Below are positions 19,480 through 28,225 of a stretch of DNA of 64,000 bases, one piece after another (position 1 is the stretch's first letter; every line of letters starts with the position of its first letter). Origin of the DNA: Salinispira pacifica (lineage in GTDB: Bacteria; Spirochaetota; Spirochaetia; DSM-27196; Salinispiraceae); assembly GCF_000507245.1 (NCBI RefSeq), contig NC_023035.1, forward strand, positions 881,001 to 945,000, given 5' to 3'. A model generated the notes under the pieces. That model did not search any database. It was given only the letters and a program-made list of their open reading frames with translations, and was not told where the DNA came from. The translations under genes were made by a program, and so were the position numbers.

Positions 19480-21057
19480 ATGGCATATGTAGAAAAACTT
19501 TTTAATTCAAATTTCCTGGAATACGCCAGTTATGTAATCAAAGACCGGGCGATTCCCCATATTGACGACGGACTCAAACCGGTTCAGAGGCGAATTCTCC
19601 ACAGCCTTCTGGAAATCGATGACGGGAAATTTCACAAGGTGGCCAATGTCGTGGGCCACTGCATGAAATATCATCCCCACGGCGATGCATCCATCGGTTC
19701 GGCCCTGGTGGTGCTTGCTAACAAGGATCTGTTCATCGACAAGCAGGGAAACTTCGGTAATATTTTCACCGGCGACGATGCATCCGCCGCACGGTATATC
19801 GAATGCCGTGCGCTGTCGTTCGCCAAGACCATGCTGCATAATCCCGAACTCACCGAGTATGTCCCATCCTACGACGGACGGAACCAGGAACCGGTGGTGT
19901 TTCCCGCAAAAATGCCGGTGGTACTGGTGCAGGGTGCCGAGGGAATCGCAGTGGGCATGAGCACCAAAATTCTCCCCCACAATCTTCTGGAAGTGATGAA
20001 GGCGGTTAAGGCACGACTGAGGGGAGAGAAGCTTGAGCTCTACCCGGATTTTCCCACCGGAGGTCTGATGGATGCCTCCGCATACGATGAGGGCCTTGGT
20101 TCGGTCCTTGTGAGGGCGAAAATTGACACATCGGATCCCAAGCGTCTGGTAATCCGGGAGCTTCCTTTCGGAACCACCACCGAAAGCCTTATCAGTTCAA
20201 TTGAGAATGCTGCAAAGAAGGGCAAGCTGAAGATCGGCGGAATCAATGATTTCACCACGGAAAAGGTTGAAATAGAAATTCAGCTGGCCCGGGGAGTCTA
20301 TACCCAGGATGTGGTGGACGCCCTGTTCGCCTTTACCGATTGCGAACAGACAATTAGCGTCAATCTGCTGGTGATCAAGGACGGCCAGCCGGTTGCCATG
20401 AAAGTTTCTGAAGTGATCGATCACCACGCCCGTCAGCTCCAGGCGATCCTGAAAAAGGAGCTGGAGCTGGAACTGGGGCACCTCAAAGATAAGCTTCATG
20501 CCCGAACCCTTGAGCGCATCTTCATCGAAGAACGGATTTACAAACGAATTGAGGAAATGGATACCGCCGAAGGGGTGCGCAGCGCAATTCTGGAGGGATT
20601 CAAACCATTTCTCAAGGAAATCAAACGGAAGATCACCGATGAGGACCTTGAACGGCTGCTGAAAATACCCATCCGAAGGATCTCCCTCTACGATATCAAC
20701 AAGGCCCGGAAGGAAATAGAAGAGATCAACGCCCGGATCAAGCAGGTTCAGGCGTATTTGAAAGATATTGTGGGGTATGCCGAGTCGTTCATCGACAGGA
20801 TAATTGAAGACCGGAAAAATGATTTTCCCCGGATGACCCAACTCACCAGCTTCAGCAAGGTGGATGCCCGGGAGGCGGCGGCCAGGAATCTCACCCTCCG
20901 GTACGACAGCAAAACAGGGTATCTGGGAACCTCCGTATCCGGAGGGAAGGCCCTGTTCCAGGTGAGCGAGTTTGACCGCATCCTGATGATCAAGAAGGAC
21001 GGGGATTATTCTGTTCATCCGGTGAATGAAAAATTCTTCGCAGGCAAGGGCTGTTGA
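19480..21057 (+). CDS. parC: DNA topoisomerase IV subunit A, main part (gene broken near 3' end)
   Basis: 525 residues ending in GKGC. It contains the family start (FLEYASYVIKDRAIPHIDDGLKPVQRRIL), the KYHPHGDAS helix and the active-site tyrosine in ARYIECRAL. It covers the breakage-reunion domain and coiled coil but lacks the end of the C-terminal domain, which is encoded in another frame immediately downstream (21054-21389). Restoring one base near AAGGGCTG would join them into a protein of about 640 residues. In the quinolone-contact helix the positions equivalent to GyrA Ser83 and Asp87 read Ala and Ser. Confidence 0.9.
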   Translation: MAYVEKLFNSNFLEYASYVIKDRAIPHIDDGLKPVQRRILHSLLEIDDGKFHKVANVVGHCMKYHPHGDASIGSALVVLANKDLFIDKQGNFGNIFTGDDASAARYIECRALSFAKTMLHNPELTEYVPSYDGRNQEPVVFPAKMPVVLVQGAEGIAVGMSTKILPHNLLEVMKAVKARLRGEKLELYPDFPTGGLMDASAYDEGLGSVLVRAKIDTSDPKRLVIRELPFGTTTESLISSIENAAKKGKLKIGGINDFTTEKVEIEIQLARGVYTQDVVDALFAFTDCEQTISVNLLVIKDGQPVAMKVSEVIDHHARQLQAILKKELELELGHLKDKLHARTLERIFIEERIYKRIEEMDTAEGVRSAILEGFKPFLKEIKRKITDEDLERLLKIPIRRISLYDINKARKEIEEINARIKQVQAYLKDIVGYAESFIDRIIEDRKNDFPRMTQLTSFSKVDAREAAARNLTLRYDSKTGYLGTSVSGGKALFQVSEFDRILMIKKDGDYSVHPVNEKFFAGKGC

Positions 21058-21389
21058 ATGTGATTCTGGCGGATAAGGATGAGCTGTCCAAGGTCTCCCA
21101 CACGATCATCTACCGGAATGAAGAAAGCAAACAGCTGTATATTAAGCGCACGGTAATCGAAAAATACATCCTGGAAAAGAACTATTCTCTGGTACCCGAC
21201 GGCGGAAAACTCACCGCATATTCCACCCGGAATAAGGGAACCATAACCCTGAGCTACAAACCGAAACCCAACCTCAGAGTTCTTCAGGAAGACTTCCGGA
21301 TAGAGGATTTCCTCATAAAGGGAACCGAAGCCAGGGGAGTACGTCTGAGCACCAAGGAAGTGAAAAAGATTAAAATCAGCGCCAAATAG
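21054..21389 (+). pseudogene. parC: C-terminal fragment of parC in shifted frame
   Basis: Encodes about 111 residues (NVILADKDELSKVSHTIIYR onward, including IKRTVIEKYILEKNYSL) that continue the ParC C-terminal domain. The first codon is a TTG at 21054 overlapping the TGA that ends the upstream part. The frame relation is -1, as expected if one base is missing near the GGG at 21048-21050. It could be a real mutation, a sequencing error, frameshifting, or translational coupling through the TTGA overlap. Nothing in the DNA decides which. Confidence 0.75.
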
Positions 21390-21441
21390 CACTGTATCCG
21401 GCACGTTCCTCTTCAGTCGATGGATATCAATTGATGGAATT

Positions 21442-22518
21442 TTAATCGATGGATTCGGCGGTCAGAGGCGGATACTGCCCGTCATCCCCGGCGGCGGCCT
21501 CATGCCGGGGAAGGGGCATTTTAATCACGTATTCGTAACCCCTGTGGGTTTCCATGTACACCTCGGCTCTGATCTGCCGTGCCAGTGCAGTAATAATCCT
21601 GGATCCCAATCCGCCGCCGCTGTGTTTGCTGCTGCCGGTTCCGTTATCTGAAATAATGATAATCCGCTCATCCGCTGTTTCTCTTCCGTAGAGATTGATC
21701 CGTGGGTTCTCATCGGGGGAAGAGAAGGCGTGCTTACAGGAGTTGGTCACGATTTCCAGAATGATCAGACTCAGAGGCGTGGCATGTTCCAGGCTGATAC
21801 CGCTCTGGAACTGCAGGTCCACTTCCAGATCCAGTCCGGGAATGTGATAACTGCGGATCACCGAATCCACCAGTCTGGGCAGGTGGCTTTGAAGGTTCAC
21901 GGAGGTTCTGGTTTCATCGGAGTACACGTTGTCGTGAACCGATGCGATGGTTCTCACCCTGCGTGCCAGGATATCCAGATGATCCTCCACAGATGTGCCG
22001 CTTTTCTGGAGGGCATTGTTCCGCTGCATCTGAATAAGACTGATAATGAGGGTGAGATTATTTTTCACCCTGTGATGAAGTTCCTGTACAAGAACTTCCT
22101 TATCCTGTATCTGACGGTTGAGCTGGGCGGAGATCTGTTCAATTCTGTGAATCCTGGCCCGCAGTTCCTGGAAATAGTTGCCCAGAAGCCCCATGCTGCC
22201 GCCCACGGTCATGCCGAATATCTGGGCGATCAGTTTGCTTTCCGGGCTGAATTCCGGATGGCCCAGCAGAGCGAACAGGAGCAGATTCGCCGGCAGACCC
22301 AGTGTTCCGGCAATAATCCCTCCGGTAAACCCGAAACCCAGGGATGCGGCAATTACCGGAAAGGCCACAATATAATTTGCCGAGACCCCCAGGCTCCGCC
22401 CGAAGCTGAGAATGATTCCGCTATATATCAGCAGAGACAACAGGAGGACGGGCCAGCGGAACCGGCGGAAGTAGCTCTCATGAATAAAAAACAGTTTACC
22501 GGTATGTGGTTCACTCAC
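21442..22518 (-). CDS. membrane histidine kinase, HisKA_2/HWE type
   Basis: About 358 residues starting at a GTG (22518) with an AGGAG site six bases upstream. The open frame extends to 22623, but that part overlaps the promoters. Several membrane helices occupy about residues 18-105. A phospho-acceptor of the HisKA_2 type follows (VQELHHRVKNNLTLIISLIQ), with the histidine in LHHR. The ATPase domain has ILEIVTNSCKHAF, ISDNGTGSS and GGGLGSRIITAL. It is divergent from a receiver gene (22624) that is likely its partner. The substrate or signal is not evident. Confidence 0.85.
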   Translation of the reverse strand: MSEPHTGKLFFIHESYFRRFRWPVLLLSLLIYSGIILSFGRSLGVSANYIVAFPVIAASLGFGFTGGIIAGTLGLPANLLLFALLGHPEFSPESKLIAQIFGMTVGGSMGLLGNYFQELRARIHRIEQISAQLNRQIQDKEVLVQELHHRVKNNLTLIISLIQMQRNNALQKSGTSVEDHLDILARRVRTIASVHDNVYSDETRTSVNLQSHLPRLVDSVIRSYHIPGLDLEVDLQFQSGISLEHATPLSLIILEIVTNSCKHAFSSPDENPRINLYGRETADERIIIISDNGTGSSKHSGGGLGSRIITALARQIRAEVYMETHRGYEYVIKMPLPRHEAAAGDDGQYPPLTAESID

Positions 22519-22548
22519 CTGATGCTCCTGGAAACGGCATTTTACTGC

Positions 22549-22577
22549 AGTATATCCTTCAATTTCATCCTTTCCAA
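22549..22577 (-). promoter_or_regulatory. promoter of the HisKA_2 kinase
   Basis: On the minus strand TTGGAA (22577-22572) and TATACT (22554-22549) are 17 bases apart. The predicted start leaves a leader of about 25 bases holding the AGGAG site before GTG 22518. It overlaps the opposite promoter region only at its upstream side. Confidence 0.7.
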
Positions 22578-22588
22578 CGATCAGCACG

Positions 22589-22617
22589 TTGATACGCATA
22601 CAGGCTCTGAGTATACT
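22589..22617 (+). promoter_or_regulatory. promoter of the receiver gene, leaderless
   Basis: TTGATA (22589-22594) and TATACT (22612-22617) are 17 bases apart. The predicted +1 is 22624, the A of the start codon. The six bases between are TTTCAC, with no Shine-Dalgarno sequence. Confidence 0.75.
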
Positions 22618-22623
22618 TTTCAC

Positions 22624-22986
22624 ATGAATGAGACGGTACTGATTGTAGAGGATGAAGCGCTGGTGGGACTATCGATGCAGGATACTCTCATACGCTATGG
22701 ATTCAAAATTCCCCGGGTTATCGACAATGCAGATGAGCTGATTCCGGCAGTCATGGAATACCGCCCCGATCTGATCCTCATGGATATACGGATAAATAGT
22801 TTTGTGGACGGTGTGGATGCAGCGGAGCGCATCCGCCTGGTTTCGGATATTCCTGTGGTGTATGTAACCGCACACAACGATCCCGCCACCCGTGGCCGGG
22901 CAGCCAAAACCGACCCCATGGGATATCTGGTAAAGCCGGTGGAAGAAACCACCCTGGTACATACCGTTAAAAGCGTGCTTTCCTGA
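22624..22986 (+). CDS. stand-alone response regulator receiver
   Basis: 120 residues with no output domain. Key residues are the acidic pair in IVEDE, phospho-acceptor D54 in LMDIRI, T82 in VVYVTAH and K104 in YLVKPV. The start at 22624 is supported by the promoter geometry and by the family N-terminus (VLIVEDEALV). Its divergent neighbour is a HisKA_2 kinase. Receivers with that IVEDEALVGLSMQDTL style N-terminus often pair with this kinase type. It converges with the broken rluA-like gene, overlapping it by 20 bases. Confidence 0.88.
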   Translation: MNETVLIVEDEALVGLSMQDTLIRYGFKIPRVIDNADELIPAVMEYRPDLILMDIRINSFVDGVDAAERIRLVSDIPVVYVTAHNDPATRGRAAKTDPMGYLVKPVEETTLVHTVKSVLS

Positions 22987-23641
22987 CCCACTCCGGCATG
23001 GGAGCTTCAATGATAATCTCCTTTTGCAAAAATGGATGGAAAAACCGAATTTTCTGATGCTGCAGAAGAAACCCCTCTTTCTGTTTTAACGGGGCGGCTC
23101 CATAGAGAGTATCTCCCTGTATCGGACAGCCGATGGCGGCCAGGTGGCAGCGGATCTGATGTCTCTGGCCCCTGCTGATCATAATCCTGCATATGCTCCC
23201 GCCGTCCCGGGATACGCTGCATGAAAGGATGCGGGTCTTCGCGGCTCTGGGGTTCCCCCGGTATTTTTCTCTCCAGGGAAAACTGCCGGATATCTCTTCC
23301 TCCGGACTGTTTTTTACCGCAACCATTTTTCCCGATGATCTCTTACTGCTGTGTGCCATGGGATATTCGATACTCACGGGCAGGGAACCGGGAATTCTGC
23401 CCTCCACACATGCAAGGTATTCCTTTTCCACTGCCGATTTTCCGGCTGAACCCCGGATCAGGGAGCGAAATGTTTCAAAGGCTTCCTGATTCCTGGCAAA
23501 GAGCAGTACCCCGGAAGTCCAGTTGTCCAGCCGATGGAGAAGGTATCCCTCCCTCCACCTGGAATGATCTGCTGGAGCGTCTCCGGAGTTTTCTTTCACA
23601 GGGAGTACTTCGGGATAGCTGCCTGCAAGCTGCTCCAGCAC
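22967..23641 (-). pseudogene. RluA-family pseudouridine synthase, catalytic C-terminal part in shifted frame
   Basis: About 224 residues containing the catalytic motif LLHRLDNWTSGVLLFA (Asp essential) and the C-terminal GQRHQIRCHL block. It continues, in a -1 related frame, the S4-domain part encoded at 23596-24060. The junction lies at a CCCCGGG run near 23650, where one base appears to be missing. The first GTG (23641) is probably not a real start. Together the two parts would make an RluA-type enzyme of normal length that modifies uridine in rRNA or tRNA. It is either a recent pseudogene or a consensus error. Confidence 0.75.
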
Positions 23642-24060
23642 CGACCCGGGGCTCCCCGGCGGGGCATCCCCATGGGGTGGCAGGCGCTTCCTTCAGGTTT
23701 ATCCACCGCAAGGAGCCATTCGTCCTCATAGAGTACGGCGAGTTTGCCCGGGGAACCTGCAGGTTCCCTGGTTGTGGTTCTGCGGGATTGGGTATCTGCG
23801 GAGGGGGGGAGGAGGAGGATTTCTATGGTCATCCCCGGTTTCAGGATCAGCCCCTTGGAGGCGTGTTTGCCGTTGACCGTCACTTCCGCCGATGCAATTT
23901 TCTGCTGCCAGAATCTGCGGCTTCTCCGGGAAATATCTGAAGCATCAGAAAATTCCCGGCGGCTGAGAAATGTATCCAGCCGCATGCCCTGCAGGGCGTC
24001 TGAAATCTGTATGTGCATCGGGTCATCAGTCTGCCGACCCTCATCGCCTTGGCTATTCAT
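23596..24060 (-). pseudogene. RluA-family pseudouridine synthase, S4-domain N-terminal part
   Basis: 154 residues. An S4-like RNA-binding region (MRLDTFLSRREF, then WQQKIASAEVTVNGK) is followed by the start of the synthase domain (VLYEDEWLLAVDKPEGSACHPMG). After APGR the sequence leaves the family and soon stops. The other frame continues with SVLEQLAG, so the break is near 23650. The start at 24060 has a GGAG about 11 bases upstream. It is divergent from the TrmH-type gene. Confidence 0.75.
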
Positions 24061-24122
24061 GCTGACTCACGCTCCAGGTCCAGCGTGCACTCTCCATCCT
24101 GCATGTTCGGGATTACCGCATC

Positions 24123-24152
24123 TGGACATACCCCGACAGACTAAACTATAGT
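24123..24152 (+). promoter_or_regulatory. promoter of the TrmH-type gene, leaderless
   Basis: TGGACA (24123-24128) and TATAGT (24147-24152) are 18 bases apart. The predicted +1 is 24159-24160, at the ATG (24160). The bases between (TTTCCCC) contain no Shine-Dalgarno sequence. Confidence 0.6.
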
Positions 24153-24159
24153 TTTCCCC

Positions 24160-24993
24160 ATGAACAGCGGAGAAGGTCACTCCTATTACATTTCAAGCAG
24201 CAAAAATCCGAAAATCAAGGACGATATCCGTCTCAGGGAGCGGCGGCACCGGCGGCTCACCGGGCTGATGACGGTGGAGGGGTATCCTGAATTTCGTCTT
24301 GCCTGGGAAAGCGGGGCGGAAATCCGCAGATTGTATATCTGTCCCGATTTTATAAAGGATAATGAACAGGCCTTTCTCTCCCAGCTTGAAAGCAGGGGGC
24401 TCAGGCCTCTTACTGTCAGCTCCCGGGTGATGGACAAATTGGCCTACCGTGAACACCCGGATGCCTGGCTTGCGGTTCTGGAATGGAAACGCCCGGCTTT
24501 GAACGATCCACGGATGTCCGGCGAACATTCCAGCGGTCTCTATATTATTGCGGAAGATCTTGAAAAACCCGGTAATCTGGGTGCCATTTTGCGTTCCGCC
24601 GATGCTTCGGCTGCTGCCGGGGTGATTGTAAGCGAGGGCAGAACAGACCTGAGCAACCCCAATGTGGTCCGGGCTTCCAAGGGAGTGAATTTTACCATGC
24701 CCTGCACCGAAGCGGGCAACAGTGAGACCTGGGAATGGCTCAGCTCCCGGAATATTCCCGTCCTTATTGCGGATCCCGGCGGCGAGAGCCTCTGGGAGAC
24801 TTCTCTTCCTGTACCGGCGGCGGTTGTGCTCGGGGCTGAAAAAGAGGGGGTAAGCTCTTTCTGGCGGGAGCGGGCCTCCCTGAGAATCGGCATACCCATG
24901 GACGGAAGGGTGAACAGTCTGAATGTTGCCCAGGCGGGAACACTGATCATGTATGAATATCTTCGAAGAAAAAATCTGGAAATACAACGGTAA
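24160..24993 (+). CDS. TrmH/SpoU-family RNA 2'-O-methyltransferase
   Basis: 277 residues. Methylates ribose in rRNA or tRNA with AdoMet. The N-terminal 110 residues resemble the RNA-binding region of RlmB-like enzymes. The knotted catalytic domain shows the three SpoU motifs: LEKPGNLGAILRSADA, VVLGAEKEGVSSFW and IPMDGRVNSLNVAQAGTL. Whether the target is rRNA (RlmB-like) or tRNA cannot be told. The ATG at 24160 sits right behind a -10 element. It is divergent from the broken pseudouridine synthase gene, so two RNA-modification genes are neighbours. Confidence 0.88.
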   Translation: MNSGEGHSYYISSSKNPKIKDDIRLRERRHRRLTGLMTVEGYPEFRLAWESGAEIRRLYICPDFIKDNEQAFLSQLESRGLRPLTVSSRVMDKLAYREHPDAWLAVLEWKRPALNDPRMSGEHSSGLYIIAEDLEKPGNLGAILRSADASAAAGVIVSEGRTDLSNPNVVRASKGVNFTMPCTEAGNSETWEWLSSRNIPVLIADPGGESLWETSLPVPAAVVLGAEKEGVSSFWRERASLRIGIPMDGRVNSLNVAQAGTLIMYEYLRRKNLEIQR

Positions 24994-25028
24994 TGGCGAT
25001 AGGATAGCATTCATATCAGCCAACCTGC

Positions 25029-25034
25029 TATAAC
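25029..25034 (+). promoter_or_regulatory. possible extended -10 of the PPC-repeat gene
   Basis: TGC precedes TATAAC (25029-25034). The predicted +1 near 25041 leaves a leader of only about eight bases that starts with GAGG, so the ribosome-binding site would lie at the very 5' end. Confidence 0.3.
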
Positions 25035-25048
25035 ACCCTGGAGGACAC

Positions 25049-27019
25049 ATGAAACGATTGTTTATTTTCTCTCTTTGCCTGATTTTCTCAGCGGCGCTTA
25101 CCGCACAAACGGAAATCCTTAACGTAAACGGAAGTCTGGATGCGTCTGCTGCCGATGAGTCGGTTGAGTGGTTTCAGCTCAACCCTGACAGGGGAGCATT
25201 TCTCAGCGCCGAGGCTGTAAGTCTCGATTTTACTCCCCGGATCCTGATCCAGTCTCCTGACGGTCAAATCAGGGAATTCCCCGGAAGGGGCAGCAGCGCC
25301 CGGGCCACATTTTTCGCCTTGGACGAGGAAGGCTATCGTGTGGGAGTGGCTCTCCTGGATCAGTATTCCGGCAGTTCGGGATCCTTTATTCTGAAAGTTC
25401 AGCAGGCTGAGGCCAATGCTTCCCTTGAAGGCGGGGCAACTCTCCGGGGCGAACTGGAGAGTTCCGACTCCTGGGACCCGGTTGATGAACGCTATATTGA
25501 CTGGTACCCGGTGAACCTTGAGGCCGGCGTACCCCACAGAATTCTCCTGGAATCCTCGGAATTCGATGCATTCATGTACCTTCAGTATCCCGACGGCAAG
25601 GTTGAGACCATGGACGACGGCCGGGGCAGGGACAGTGTCATTACCCTTCTGCCTCCGGAAGAGGGCAGGGTAATGGTAGGTGCCAGTTCCTACAGCGGAA
25701 GCGATACCGGCAGATACTTCCTCTCCATGGAAATTCTCGAGGATCTTCCCGAGCTGCAGAGCAACCGCAGCATACAGGGACGGCTGGATTCATCCAGCGG
25801 AAGCAGCCTCTTCGCCTTTCAGCCCGATACCGCCGGAGCCTACCGCATCAGCCTGGAATCCGACGATTTTGACAGCATCCTGCGGGTTCGGGGAGCCGAC
25901 GGCATGTACCTGGAAAATGACGATATGGCAGGGGCAGGGGGGACCAACTCCGCCCTCGCCTTCAGTGCCCGGGCAGGTGAACGGATTCTGGTGGAAGCCG
26001 CCAGCTGGAGCGGGGGAGGCGGGGAATTCCGCCTGGAAGTAAGCTCTGCACGGAGCATTGCCCTGGGAGAAGATATTGAGGCTCAGCTTCCCGGCGCTTC
26101 GGAGTATCAGCTCAGCGGTGAAGCGGGAGACTTTATTTCGGTCGAGGTGGTGAGCAATGACTTCGATACAGTCCTTCAGATTACCGATTCCCGGGGAAAC
26201 ATCATTGAGGATGATGACAGTCCCTCGGATGATTGGTATTACCGGTCCCGGCTCATCTACTATTTTCCCGAAGACGAGAGCCTTGCGCTGCGTGTAAGTT
26301 CCTACTCCGGAAATGAAGAGGGGAGCTATATTCTTCGCAGCCGTGTGATGGATATGGATCCGCCGGAAGATTATCCCCGGGGACATACCCTTTCCCGGGG
26401 TGAAAGCATACTTGGAATGATCTCTCCCGATGATGAAACCTTTGATTTAGGTTCGGGGGATGTATACAGCATTGAAGCCCGTGCCGGTGAACAGATCCGC
26501 ATTACCATGGAAAGTGATGATCTGGACAGCTATCTCACTCTGATTGCTCCCGACGGCGGTTCCTACAGCGATGATGATTCCCTGGGGGACTATAATGCGG
26601 AAATTGATATTGCCGCACCGGCGGACGGTACCTATCAGCTCATTGCCAGCGCCTACGGGCAGAATACCGGACTGTATAATCTTGAGTACAGCTCATCCGG
26701 GCAGCTGGACTTTCTTCTGAATGAAACCGGGGAGATCAGTGACGACGACCGAAGGGATATCAGAGGGGTTCGATTCGATGCATATGACATCTCTCTGGTG
26801 AGCGGCCAGGAGGTGAGTATCCGTCTCTCAAGTCAGGATTTTGATACCCGGTTATACGTGAATGATCCCCAGGGAGATTCATTCGCGGAAAACGACGATT
26901 ATGCCGGCACCAATTCCCGGGTGGATATTGTGGCTGATCAGTCCGGGGAATACCGGATCGTGGTGATGTCTTTTTATGAAGATGCCCGGGGCGAATATCA
27001 GATTCAGGTTCTTGAATGA
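25049..27019 (+). CDS. secreted protein made of PPC-like repeats
   Basis: 656 residues with a clean signal peptide (FIFSLCLIFSAALTAQ). The rest is six copies of a beta-sandwich repeat of about 100 residues. Each has a core such as SDDFDSILRVRGADG, SNDFDTVLQITDSRG or SQDFDTRLYVNDPQG, often followed by an acidic ENDDxAG-like loop. This is the pre-peptidase C-terminal (PPC) fold pattern. The acidic loops may bind calcium. No peptidase or other enzyme domain is present, so it may be an adhesin or surface layer component. GGAGG precedes the ATG, and it overlaps the next gene by four bases. Confidence 0.72.
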   Translation: MKRLFIFSLCLIFSAALTAQTEILNVNGSLDASAADESVEWFQLNPDRGAFLSAEAVSLDFTPRILIQSPDGQIREFPGRGSSARATFFALDEEGYRVGVALLDQYSGSSGSFILKVQQAEANASLEGGATLRGELESSDSWDPVDERYIDWYPVNLEAGVPHRILLESSEFDAFMYLQYPDGKVETMDDGRGRDSVITLLPPEEGRVMVGASSYSGSDTGRYFLSMEILEDLPELQSNRSIQGRLDSSSGSSLFAFQPDTAGAYRISLESDDFDSILRVRGADGMYLENDDMAGAGGTNSALAFSARAGERILVEAASWSGGGGEFRLEVSSARSIALGEDIEAQLPGASEYQLSGEAGDFISVEVVSNDFDTVLQITDSRGNIIEDDDSPSDDWYYRSRLIYYFPEDESLALRVSSYSGNEEGSYILRSRVMDMDPPEDYPRGHTLSRGESILGMISPDDETFDLGSGDVYSIEARAGEQIRITMESDDLDSYLTLIAPDGGSYSDDDSLGDYNAEIDIAAPADGTYQLIASAYGQNTGLYNLEYSSSGQLDFLLNETGEISDDDRRDIRGVRFDAYDISLVSGQEVSIRLSSQDFDTRLYVNDPQGDSFAENDDYAGTNSRVDIVADQSGEYRIVVMSFYEDARGEYQIQVLE

Positions 27020-27747
27020 AACAGGGAGACTCTCCCCGCTCCAACTACTCTCCACCGGTGGAAATCCTGTATGAGGATAATCATCTGATGATTGTGAACA
27101 AGCCCTGCTCCATGCTGGTACAGGGGGACAATACCGGTGATATCCCCCTGCTGGAGGAGTTGAGGGAATTTATCAGGATCCGGGATGCCAAACCAGGAAA
27201 TGTGTTCCTTGGGCTGGTCCACCGTCTTGACCGCCCCACCAGCGGGGCGGTGGTCTTCGCCAAAACCTCCAAGGCTCTCAGCAGAATGAACCGCCTCTTT
27301 CAGGGAAAAGGTGTGGAGAAAATTTACTGGGCTCTGGTGGATTCACTCCCTCCTGATACACGGGGCGAACTGCGGCATTTTCTCCGCCGGGATTCGGGAA
27401 AAAACAAGAGCTTTGCAGCTCCATCTCCCGGGAAGGGACGGAAGGAGGCGGTGTTGAAATACCGTCTGGTGCACAGCCTGGAGCGCTATCACCTGTTGGA
27501 GGTGGAGCTGCTCACCGGCAGACATCATCAGATCAGAGCCCAGCTCTCTGCGATTAATGTGCACATCAGGGGCGATTTAAAATACGGTGCGGCACGGAGT
27601 AATCCCGACGGCGGTATCAGCCTCCATGCCCGCAGCATCGCATTCGAACATCCGGTAAAACATACTCCCCTTCAGGTAACTGCGGACCCCCGGAACGTGC
27701 AGGGCGATGATTTGTGGAAAAAACTCCCCATATACGGTAGCATGTAA
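27016..27747 (+). CDS. RluA-family pseudouridine synthase without S4 domain
   Basis: 243 residues. Converts uridine to pseudouridine in structured RNA. The catalytic block is VHRLDRPTSGAVVFAKTSKA with the essential Asp. The family N-terminal strand (EILYEDNHLMIVNKPCSMLV) and the GRHHQIRAQL block are present. It lacks an S4 domain, like RluA/TruC-type enzymes that act on rRNA or tRNA. It overlaps the PPC gene by four bases (ATGA) and is followed after 16 bases by a receiver gene. It is intact, unlike the paralogue at 22967-24060. Confidence 0.85.
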   Translation: MKQGDSPRSNYSPPVEILYEDNHLMIVNKPCSMLVQGDNTGDIPLLEELREFIRIRDAKPGNVFLGLVHRLDRPTSGAVVFAKTSKALSRMNRLFQGKGVEKIYWALVDSLPPDTRGELRHFLRRDSGKNKSFAAPSPGKGRKEAVLKYRLVHSLERYHLLEVELLTGRHHQIRAQLSAINVHIRGDLKYGAARSNPDGGISLHARSIAFEHPVKHTPLQVTADPRNVQGDDLWKKLPIYGSM

Positions 27748-27763
27748 TACATCAGGAGGATTC

Positions 27764-28198
27764 ATGCCTAAAGTGTTGATTGTGGATGATCTTGAGTCCA
27801 ACAGGTATGTGCTGAAGACTCTGCTGAAACTCTTCGGCCCCAAGGCAGGCGTGGAGGTGCTGGAGGCGTCCAGCGGAGTGGCTTCAGTTGAAATTATCAG
27901 AAATGAAAAGCCCGATCTGATCCTTATGGATGTTAAAATGGAACGGGAGGATTCGGGAATAGAAGTGGTCAAGGTGATCAGAACCATTCCGGAGTTCCGT
28001 GACACTCCTATCTGGGCGGTCACAGCCCAGGCCATGGATGCCCATGACGGCATGGAATCGGATAAGGAGCGCAGCCTGAGGGCGGGGTTCACCGAACATA
28101 TCACCAAACCAATCAACCAGGCGGAGATGCTCCGGAAAATTGCTGATACCTTGGGTCTTCATATACCCGACAGGATTAAAAAGCGGATGGGAATTTAG
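27764..28198 (+). CDS. stand-alone response regulator receiver
   Basis: 144 residues; the ATG at 27764 has an AGGAGG site. Key residues are D8-D9 in IVDDLES, phospho-acceptor D56 in LMDVKM, T87 in WAVTAQAM and the lysine in HITKPI. The AVTAQAM/ITKPI pattern is that of receivers usually paired with large sensor kinases. A small protein, a lipoprotein and a large histidine kinase (30114-32336) follow in the same direction, making that kinase a likely partner. There is no output domain. Confidence 0.87.
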   Translation: MPKVLIVDDLESNRYVLKTLLKLFGPKAGVEVLEASSGVASVEIIRNEKPDLILMDVKMEREDSGIEVVKVIRTIPEFRDTPIWAVTAQAMDAHDGMESDKERSLRAGFTEHITKPINQAEMLRKIADTLGLHIPDRIKKRMGI

Positions 28199-28225
28199 AA
28201 TGTACACACGGCAACGGGAAATACT

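Noticed and set aside
20197-21018. 273-codon open frame antisense to parC
   Set aside because: Shadow of parC; no ribosome-binding site.
21048-21057. Canonical -1 slippery heptamer at the parC break
   Set aside because: The site reads GGC AAG GGC TGT TGA, which is not of the X XXY YYZ type, so tandem -1 slippage is not favoured.
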